25,970 nt of DNA from an uncultured Porphyromonadaceae bacterium. GTDB taxonomy: Bacteria > Bacteroidota > Bacteroidia > Bacteroidales > Muribaculaceae. The stretch is taken from NCBI GenBank assembly GCA_902489275.1, contig CABTZK010000026.1, positions 1-25,970 on the forward strand, in the 5' to 3' direction. Shown one piece after another: positions 6,910-13,179 of the stretch. The notes below the pieces were generated by a model. The model had not been told where the DNA came from, ran no database searches, and worked only from the letters and a program-made list of their open reading frames with translations. A program made the translations under genes and the position numbers. Position 1 is the stretch's first letter. Every line of letters begins with the position of its first letter.

Positions 6910-8661
6910 ATGAAAAGAATGTTGAAATCGTGGCTCGTGGTGCCGCTCCTCGCCTGCATGGCGGCTCCAGCGCTGATGAGCCAACAGAAACAGAATGATG
7001 CCGCGGCAGTGATTCGCAATCTCGATATTTTCAACTCGGTTTACAAGGAGCTCAACACGTTCTACGTCGACACGCTCAACGCCCAGAAGTCGATAGAGGT
7101 GGCCATCAGCAGTATGCTCAACGACATCGACCCCTATACCGAATACTACCCTGCCGACAACCAGGACGAGTTGCTCGTGATCTCGTCGGGCGAGTATGGC
7201 GGCATCGGCTCCTATATCATGCAACGCAAGAGCGGCGGCGTGTATATCTCGGGGCCCTACGAGGACAGCCCGGCAAATCGCGCGGGGCTCAGGATGGGCG
7301 ACCGCATCATCATGATTGATGGCGACACGGTGAAGGACATGCCCAATAACGAGGTGAGCAAGCGGCTGAAAGGGCAGGTCAACACCCAAGTCACCGTGAC
7401 GGTGCAGCGCCCCTACGACCCCGACAGCCTCAAGACGTTTGTCATCACCCGCGAGAAAATCAAGCTGAATCCGGTGCCTTTCTATGGCGTGGCACGCGAT
7501 GGCCTGGGCTATATCAACCTCGCCACCTTCAATGAGCATGCGGCCGAGGGAGTGAAAAAGGCTATCGAGGAGTTGAGGAAAAACCCAGCTGTGAAATACA
7601 TCGTGCTCGACGTGCGCGGCAATGGTGGCGGCTTGCTTGAAGAGGCAGTGAAAATCGTGGGCTTCTTTGTGCCCAAGGGCACCGAGGTGCTGCACACCAA
7701 GGGACGCTCGATCCAGAATTTCAAAGTCTACAAGACGACCGAGGAGCCCATCGCCCCCAAGATACCGCTGGTGGTCATGATCGATGGCGCCACGGCCAGC
7801 TCAAGCGAGATCACCGCTGGCGCTTTGCAGGACCTCGACCGGGCGGTGGTGATTGGCTCGCGCTCGTTTGGAAAGGGACTGGTCCAGGCTACGCGGCAGT
7901 TGCCCTATGGCGGGCTCATGAAGGTGACCATTGCGAAATACTACATTCCCAGCGGGCGACTCATCCAGGAGATTGACTACTCGCACCGCAATGCCGATGG
8001 CTCGGCCATGCGTGTGGCCGACAGCCTTGCCACGGTCTATCACACGGCTCACGGGCGAGAGGTGCGTGGCGGCGGCGGCATCACGCCCGATGTCAAGATT
8101 GACTACCCCGAGATGAATCGCCTGGTCTATAACATCGTGCGCGACAATTGGGCCTTTGACTTTGCCACCAAGTATGCCGCCGAGCATCCCACGGTTCCCG
8201 CGGCCAAGGATTTCAGGATTACCGATGAGATTTTCAACGATTTCAAGGCTTTCATCGACCCCAAGAAGTTTGACTATGACAAGGTGTGCGAGCAAGGCCT
8301 TGAGACGCTCAAGAAGACGGCCGAGCTGGAGGGCTACATGGACGACTCGACCAAGGCCGAGTTTGCCCGCCTCTCCACGCTGCTCAAGCATGACCTGGAG
8401 CACGACCTCGACAACAACCGCAAGTCCATCGAGACTTTGCTGTCGAGCGAGATCATGAAGCGCTACTATTTTGACCGTGGCGAGATTGAGAACTCGCTCA
8501 TCCAGGACAAGACCCTTGACAAGGCACTGGAAATCTTCACCACGCCAGGCGAGTACGAGAGAATCTTGAATCTTGGCGCAAAAGCTGCCAAATCCAAGAA
8601 AACCCTCACGGCAGCGCGGCGCCCGCGCCCTTCCAAGGCTTCCTCAAAAGCAGGAGCATGA
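6910..8661 (+). CDS. S41-family C-terminal-processing peptidase (PDZ protease)
   Basis: This is a secreted or periplasmic serine protease of the CtpA/Prc type, which trims or degrades envelope proteins from their C-termini. A signal peptide covers about the first 24 residues (MKRMLKSWLVVPLLACMAAPALMS), and cleavage could leave an N-terminal Gln. A helical region containing DPYTEYY precedes the PDZ domain at about 86-175 (GIGSYI..., SPANRAGLRMGDRI). The peptidase core holds VLDVRGNGGG at 232-241. The catalytic Ser297 sits in ATASSSE and Lys322 in SFGKG, at the 25-residue spacing of the Ser-Lys dyad. The C-terminal 200 residues are helical and charged, and the last 30 are basic and Ala/Ser-rich. 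A weaker -7 box (CAAATTTG, 6894-6901) ends only 8 bp before the ATG. The specific substrate is unknown. Confidence 0.92.
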   Translation: MKRMLKSWLVVPLLACMAAPALMSQQKQNDAAAVIRNLDIFNSVYKELNTFYVDTLNAQKSIEVAISSMLNDIDPYTEYYPADNQDELLVISSGEYGGIGSYIMQRKSGGVYISGPYEDSPANRAGLRMGDRIIMIDGDTVKDMPNNEVSKRLKGQVNTQVTVTVQRPYDPDSLKTFVITREKIKLNPVPFYGVARDGLGYINLATFNEHAAEGVKKAIEELRKNPAVKYIVLDVRGNGGGLLEEAVKIVGFFVPKGTEVLHTKGRSIQNFKVYKTTEEPIAPKIPLVVMIDGATASSSEITAGALQDLDRAVVIGSRSFGKGLVQATRQLPYGGLMKVTIAKYYIPSGRLIQEIDYSHRNADGSAMRVADSLATVYHTAHGREVRGGGGITPDVKIDYPEMNRLVYNIVRDNWAFDFATKYAAEHPTVPAAKDFRITDEIFNDFKAFIDPKKFDYDKVCEQGLETLKKTAELEGYMDDSTKAEFARLSTLLKHDLEHDLDNNRKSIETLLSSEIMKRYYFDRGEIENSLIQDKTLDKALEIFTTPGEYERILNLGAKAAKSKKTLTAARRPRPSKASSKAGA

Positions 8662-8694
8662 GACGTGAAGTGCATTTTTTTCAAGTTTTTTCAG

Positions 8695-8702
8695 TAACTT
8701 TG
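8695..8702 (+). promoter_or_regulatory. -7 box immediately before corC-like gene
   Basis: TAACTTTG is a consensus -7 element ending 9 bp before the ATG at 8712. The -33 region is poor. If used, transcription would begin at or within a few bases of the start codon, giving a leaderless or nearly leaderless mRNA. Confidence 0.6.
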
Positions 8703-8711
8703 CAGTGAAAT

Positions 8712-10037
8712 ATGGAATTTGGGAGCACGATTTGGTGGGTTATCTTGATTGCGGCTATTTTAGGCTCAGCATTCTTTTCCGGGATGGAGATTGCCTTTGT
8801 CTCGGCCAATAAGGTGCGTGTTGAAATCGACTCGAAAAAGGGCGGTTTGCTGAACAAAATCATCGATATGTTCTACCGCAACCGGGGCATGTTCATTTCC
8901 ACCATTCTCATTGGCAACAATGTGGTGAATGTGATTTACTCCATGTCGATGTCGGCGTTGCTCACGATGCCGGTGGAGCATTACGCGGGACAAAACGACC
9001 TGTTGCTCCTCATGCGCGACAACGAGTTTGTGCGACTGCTGACCATTACCTTGATTTCCACCATGATCATCCTCGTCATGGGCGAGTTTTTCCCCAAGAC
9101 GATTTTCCGCATCAATCCCAACTCATCGCTCAAGATGTTCTCGTTGCCGCTATTTTGCTGCTACTGGATGCTGTACCCCATCTCGAAATTCACCGAGTTT
9201 TTGTCGCAGTGCATGATGCGCATGGTGGGCGTGAAAATCGACAGCGGAAAGATGAACGTGCTCACGGTCGAGGAACTTGACGCCTATGTGCAGGACAACA
9301 TCGACAAGCAAGAGGATGAGAACAAGGAGGTGGAGCGTGAAATCAAGATTTTTGAGAATGCGCTCGACTTCAGCGACACGCACTTGCGTGACTGCATGGT
9401 GCCGCGCAACGAGATTGTGGGTGTTGACATTGCCGATACCACGCGCGACCAGCTCGTGGAGCTGTTTTCCAAGACAGGCTTAAGCAAGTTGGTGGTCTAT
9501 CAAGAGGATATTGACCACGTGATAGGCTTTATCTCGGTGAAAGAGCTCTTTGTGACCGGTGTGAACTGGAAGGAGCAGGTGATGCCCGTCCTCTTCGCGC
9601 CCGAAACCATGCTGGCCAAGAAGATGATGCAAAACCTGCTGCACGAGAAGCGCTCAATGGCCATCGTCATCGACGAGTTTGGTGGCACCAGCGGCATGGT
9701 CACCCTGGAGGATCTTGTGGAGGAAATCTTTGGCGATATTCAGGACGAGCATGACCGAAGCAAGCTCATAGCCCGTCACGTTGCCAATGACACCTATGAA
9801 TTCTCGGGACGAATGGAAATTGAGGAAATCAACGAGCGTTTTCACCTCGACTTGCCCGAGAGTGATGATTACCAAACTCTTGCCGGCCTGCTGCTCAATC
9901 ACTTGGAGGCTATCCCCTCGGAGGGCGATGTCATCAGTATCGATGGATTCTCGATCATGGTGCTCAAGAAAACCGCAGCGCGCATCGAGCTGGTGCGCGT
10001 CAAGGTGCTGCCTCGCGAGGAAGAGGAAAAGGAGTGA
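8712..10037 (+). CDS. CNNM/CorC-type membrane protein with CBS pair (hemolysin-like)
   Basis: The 441-residue protein has an N-terminal DUF21 (CNNM) membrane domain, including the conserved FFSGMEIAFVSANKVRVE near 22-39 and further hydrophobic segments to about residue 180. Two CBS domains follow (DCMVPRNEIVGVDI... and PVLFAPETMLAKK...IVIDEFGGTSGMVTLEDLVEEIFG). The C-terminal CorC_HlyC domain is at about 355-430. Relatives export Mg2+/Co2+ or are gliding-linked GldE-like proteins; the exact substrate cannot be told from sequence. The first ATG is kept because the next Met lies inside the DUF21 motif. Its stop is 29 bp from that of the convergent ZIP gene, with no clear terminator between them. 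Confidence 0.92.
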   Translation: MEFGSTIWWVILIAAILGSAFFSGMEIAFVSANKVRVEIDSKKGGLLNKIIDMFYRNRGMFISTILIGNNVVNVIYSMSMSALLTMPVEHYAGQNDLLLLMRDNEFVRLLTITLISTMIILVMGEFFPKTIFRINPNSSLKMFSLPLFCCYWMLYPISKFTEFLSQCMMRMVGVKIDSGKMNVLTVEELDAYVQDNIDKQEDENKEVEREIKIFENALDFSDTHLRDCMVPRNEIVGVDIADTTRDQLVELFSKTGLSKLVVYQEDIDHVIGFISVKELFVTGVNWKEQVMPVLFAPETMLAKKMMQNLLHEKRSMAIVIDEFGGTSGMVTLEDLVEEIFGDIQDEHDRSKLIARHVANDTYEFSGRMEIEEINERFHLDLPESDDYQTLAGLLLNHLEAIPSEGDVISIDGFSIMVLKKTAARIELVRVKVLPREEEEKE

Positions 10038-10066
10038 ACTCCCCATGCCTGCACCAATGTGCTTTT

Positions 10067-10816
10067 TCACCCAAACGCTTTCTCAAGCACCACCAGGGTC
10101 ATGAAGCCAAGCAGGAGCGCATAGGTGGCCTGCTTTTGGTAGCCGTGGGCATGGGTCTCGGGTATCATCTCGTCGCTCGTGACATAGAGCATCGCGCCGC
10201 CGGCGAAGCCCAGCATCACGGGCAGCAAGGTGCCCGATGCCGAACCCAGCCCGAAACCGATCCACACGCCGATGACCCCAAGCAAGCTAATACCCAGCGA
10301 AATGAAAAAAGTGCGCATGCGGGAGACCCCAGCCACCAGCAGTGGCGCAATGATGACCATGCCCTCGGGAATGTTTTGCAGAGCGATGCCGAAGCTCACC
10401 GACCAGTCAGTCGCCATGGTGCTCATGCTCACCCCGGCAGCCATGCCCTCGGGCATCTTGTGCAAAGCGATAGCCATGACAAAAAGCAGGATGTGGTTGA
10501 GCGTCTTGTTGTTGCGGTGTTCCTCCCGGTCCAGCCCAGTGAGGTGGTGCATGTGCGGAGTGACAAAATCAAGCACATTCAGAAACAGCGCCCCTGCCAT
10601 CACGCCCGCTGCAACCATCCACCACGATGGCAAGCCAGCCATGTCAAACGCAGGCACGATCAGGCCCAGTGTTGAGGCTGCCAGCATGATGCCGGCGCAG
10701 TAGCCCAGCACGGTGTCGTTCCACTTGTGCGGCAACTCCTTGACGAGGAGGCCCAGCGCGGCTCCAATGATTGTGGTGCCGCACAGCCCAGCGGCGCATA
10801 TCCATATTTGTGTCAT
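10067..10816 (-). CDS. ZIP-family metal transporter
   Basis: This is an inner-membrane divalent-metal importer of the ZupT/GufA type, probably carrying zinc, iron or manganese. Eight hydrophobic segments are visible. TM4 and TM5 carry the metal-binding signatures ALHKMPEGMAAGV and ALQNIPEGMVIIAP. A His-containing loop (HMHHLTGLDREEHRNNK) lies between TM3 and TM4. The frame could start at a TTG at 10843, but the ATG at 10816 (MTQIWICAAGL) leads directly into TM1 and is preferred, giving 249 residues. A near-consensus -7 box (GATATTTG on the minus strand, 10870-10863) lies about 45 bp upstream. The gene is divergent from the LytS-type kinase across a spacer rich in inverted repeats. Confidence 0.9.
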   Translation of the reverse strand: MTQIWICAAGLCGTTIIGAALGLLVKELPHKWNDTVLGYCAGIMLAASTLGLIVPAFDMAGLPSWWMVAAGVMAGALFLNVLDFVTPHMHHLTGLDREEHRNNKTLNHILLFVMAIALHKMPEGMAAGVSMSTMATDWSVSFGIALQNIPEGMVIIAPLLVAGVSRMRTFFISLGISLLGVIGVWIGFGLGSASGTLLPVMLGFAGGAMLYVTSDEMIPETHAHGYQKQATYALLLGFMTLVVLEKAFG

Positions 10817-10916
10817 CTTTGCAAGATTTTGCTCATTCAGCAATTGCTCCCGAACGCAACTGCAAATATCGTAAAAATTATACGTTCAATCAGGAATATC
10901 GCCTTAAAAATGATTC

Positions 10917-10926
10917 GCACGCGTGC
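10917..10926. repeat. Perfect 10-bp palindrome in ZIP/LytS spacer
   Basis: GCACGCGTGC is self-complementary and lies 9 bp before a longer inverted repeat, about 100 bp upstream of the ZIP start. It could be an operator half of either divergent gene. Confidence 0.4.
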
Positions 10927-10934
10927 CGTGGGTT

Positions 10935-10977
10935 CCCCATTTTCATCATCCTCAAGGTTTTATCGATGAAAATGGGG
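10935..10977. repeat. 13-bp perfect inverted repeat in ZIP/LytS spacer
   Basis: CCCCATTTTCATC (10935-10947) and GATGAAAATGGGG (10965-10977) are exact complements around a 17-nt loop. No T-run follows on either strand, so it is not a standard terminator. It lies outside both transcripts if the promoters are placed correctly. Confidence 0.6.
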
Positions 10978-11013
10978 GGATTTTCTACCTGAAAGCAGGC
11001 TTGGTCTAAGATT

Positions 11014-11046
11014 TTTGAGCCTTTCGGCAAAAAAATGCTATCTTTG
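11014..11046 (+). promoter_or_regulatory. Promoter of the LytS/LytR pair
   Basis: TTTG (11014-11017), 21 bp, TATCTTTG (11039-11046) is a full consensus Bacteroidetes promoter. Transcription would begin near 11052, which rules out the upstream GTG at 11049 and supports the ATG at 11070 as the kinase start. Confidence 0.85.
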
Positions 11047-11069
11047 CCGTGAGTGAGAAAGAAAGACCA

Positions 11070-12140
11070 ATGAAGAAGAGACGCAATTTACTGATACACA
11101 TCCTGTGCTGGGGCATCGTGCTGTTTCTGCCACTGGTGTTCTACCGCCTCACCGACACGTGGGACTTGCGGCTCAATCACTGGATTCGCGGCTTGGGGGG
11201 CAGCCTGAGCTACGTGCTGGTGTTCTATGCCAACTACTTGTGGCTCGTGCCCAAATTCTATTTCAAGCACAAGCGCCGGTGGTTTTTCTTGTTCAATGCG
11301 GTTCTGATTGCCGCGGCCGTGGCCGGATCGTTTGAGTGGTGGATGATGGCCAAGAGCTTGCTGCCCGGCGACCTGCCGCTGCGGCGTCACCGTCATCATG
11401 GGCCGCGCTTCTGGGGAATGGCTTTCCAGAGTGGATTGATGCTCATGCTGATTGCGGCCTTGAGCCTGGCGGTGCGCATGTCGCAGCGCTGGCAGCACCT
11501 GGAGGAGGCTCGCCACGAGGTCGAGAAAGCCAAGAGTGAGGCCGAGTTGAGCAACCTGCGCAACCAGCTGAACCCGCATTTCCTGCTGAACACGCTCAAC
11601 AACATCTATGCCCTCATCGCTTTTGCGCCCGAGAAGGCGCAAGTGGCCGTCGAGGAATTGAGCAAGCTGCTGCGCCACGTGCTCTACGAGAACCAGCAGA
11701 ACCAGGTGGCGCTTTACAAGGAAGTGGCATTCATGAAAAATTATATTGAGCTCATGAAAATCAGAGTGACCAGCAATGTGAGGGTCGACATCGACATCCT
11801 CATCGACAAGGACGATGCCACGCCCATTGCGCCGCTCATTTTCATCTCGCTCATTGAGAATGCCTTCAAGCATGGCGTCTCGCCCAGTGGGGCAGGGTTT
11901 ATCATGATGAGGATGAGCAGGAATGCCCAGGCGGTCACCTGCGAGATTCGCAACAGCAACTTCCCCAAGAGCAGCAACGACAAGAGCGGCTCGGGCGTGG
12001 GGCTGCGGCAGGTGCAAAAGCGCCTCGACCTCATGTATCCTGGCCGCTACACGTGGGAGAGAGGCGTGACCGCTGACCGCCAAGAGTATTACAGCAAAAT
12101 AATGATTTACACCCATGATCCTGAAATGCGCAATCGTTGA
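11070..12140 (+). CDS. LytS-type sensor histidine kinase
   Basis: This membrane-bound sensor kinase pairs with the LytTR response regulator that follows. The 356-residue product (ATG at 11070, MKKRRNLLIHILCWG) has four hydrophobic segments at about 8-25, 43-62, 71-92 and 115-135. A short His/Arg-rich loop (PLRRHRHHGPRFW) sits between the last two. A coiled-coil-like helix (EEARHEVEKAKSEAELSNLRNQ) leads to the His_kinase motif QLNPHFLLNTLNNI with phospho-acceptor His170. The ATPase part has the N-box SLIENAFKHG with Asn264 and a G-box GSGVGL near 307-312. There is no recognisable periplasmic sensor domain. Its stop overlaps the regulator start by 26 bp, so the two are translationally linked. 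The signal it senses is not evident. Confidence 0.93.
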   Translation: MKKRRNLLIHILCWGIVLFLPLVFYRLTDTWDLRLNHWIRGLGGSLSYVLVFYANYLWLVPKFYFKHKRRWFFLFNAVLIAAAVAGSFEWWMMAKSLLPGDLPLRRHRHHGPRFWGMAFQSGLMLMLIAALSLAVRMSQRWQHLEEARHEVEKAKSEAELSNLRNQLNPHFLLNTLNNIYALIAFAPEKAQVAVEELSKLLRHVLYENQQNQVALYKEVAFMKNYIELMKIRVTSNVRVDIDILIDKDDATPIAPLIFISLIENAFKHGVSPSGAGFIMMRMSRNAQAVTCEIRNSNFPKSSNDKSGSGVGLRQVQKRLDLMYPGRYTWERGVTADRQEYYSKIMIYTHDPEMRNR

Positions 12141-12828
12141 CGACGAGCCCCTGGCTGTGGAATTGCTGGTGAGCTATGTGAACAAAATTCCCTTTATGGA
12201 ATTGACGGGAAGGTTCTCCAATGCCGTCGACGCGATGAAAAGCCTTAGCGAGAACCCGGTCGATGTCATCTTCCTCGACATCCAGATGCCCGAGCTTAGC
12301 GGACTGGAACTCTCCAAAATGCTGCCCGAGACCACGCGTGTCGTCTTCACCACGGCATTCCAGCAGTATGCTGTGGACGGCTACCGCATCAATGCGCTCG
12401 ACTACTTGATGAAACCGATTTCCTATGTTGACTTCCTGGAGGCTTGCAACAAGGCCTTGCAGTGGTTTGAACTCAAGCGCAAGGCCGAGGAGGCTTCAAA
12501 AGCCGAGGAGGTTACGAGCATCTTTGTCAAGAGCCAGTACAAGCTGCTGCAAATCGACCTTGACCAGATTAAATATGTCGAGGGGCTAAAAGACTACGTG
12601 AAAATCTACACCGACGCCGCGCCGCGCCCCATTCTCTCGCTCATGAACATGAAGGCCATGGAGCAAATGCTGCCCGCCAGCAGGTTCATTCGAGTGCACC
12701 GCTCGTTTATTGTGTCGAAGAGCAAGATTCGAGAAATCGACCGCAACCGCATCGTCTTTGGAGAGGTCTATATCCCCATTGGCGACAGCTACAAGCAGGC
12801 TTTCTTAGATTTCATCCAAAAAAAGTAG
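12115..12828 (+). CDS. LytR/AlgR-type response regulator (REC-LytTR)
   Basis: This DNA-binding regulator of 237 residues is the partner of the overlapping kinase. The receiver domain (about 1-120) shows the acidic pair Asp9/Asp10, the phospho-acceptor Asp55 in FLDIQMP, Thr79/Thr80, and Lys100 in LMKP. After a charged linker (LKRKAEEASKAEE) the LytTR DNA-binding domain covers about 133-235 (IFVKSQYKLLQIDLDQIKYVEG..., FIRVHRSFIV...). LytTR proteins bind paired direct repeats, and targets are often nearby, but I saw no convincing repeat pair here. A terminator follows at 12854-12894. Confidence 0.95.
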   Translation: MILKCAIVDDEPLAVELLVSYVNKIPFMELTGRFSNAVDAMKSLSENPVDVIFLDIQMPELSGLELSKMLPETTRVVFTTAFQQYAVDGYRINALDYLMKPISYVDFLEACNKALQWFELKRKAEEASKAEEVTSIFVKSQYKLLQIDLDQIKYVEGLKDYVKIYTDAAPRPILSLMNMKAMEQMLPASRFIRVHRSFIVSKSKIREIDRNRIVFGEVYIPIGDSYKQAFLDFIQKK

Positions 12829-12853
12829 GAGACTTGAACTGAAATACACCAAT

Positions 12854-12894
12854 AAAAAAAGAGACTAGAAATCACTTCCGGTCTCTTTCTTTTC
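12854..12894 (+). terminator. Terminator after the two-component pair
   Basis: AAAGAGAC and GTCTCTTT form an 8-bp stem with partial inner pairing, then TCTTTTCTC. The A-rich left flank makes it possibly bidirectional. Confidence 0.8.
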
Positions 12895-13179
12895 TCATGT
12901 TTTTCAGTGTTAAATGAGGATTCTGGACAATACTTAACAATTTGGAATAATATATAGAAATAAACAAGCCTAAAACAATCTTATGAAAAATTTATTATAC
13001 TCTTTGTTTCGATTGCAAAGAAAGTGCATTTTTTTTGAACCACCAAATGAAAAAATGATTTTTAGGCGAAAAATGCCGTTTTTTAGTACACTTTAACAAA
13101 AACCACTCCCTTGAAGAAACTTTTTGCGCAAAAATTCAGCGAATCAGTGCAAATTTGACCTGCATTTTGCATCGGGGGG
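12895..13179. other. AT-rich spacer with no supportable gene
   Basis: This lies between the response-regulator terminator and the mutS stop codon. It has a 37-codon ATG frame on the plus strand (12983-13096, MKNLLYSLFRLQRKCIFFEP...), very basic and with no promoter; I doubt it is real. A 14-bp palindrome TTTTTGCGCAAAAA lies at 13121-13134. No RNA gene is recognised. Confidence 0.6.

Noticed and set aside
10817..10843. TTG start for the ZIP transporter
   Set aside because: It adds nine polar residues ahead of TM1; the ATG at 10816 fits the family better.
11049..11069. GTG start for the LytS-type kinase
   Set aside because: It lies only 2 bp after the -7 box, before the expected transcription start; the ATG at 11070 fits better.
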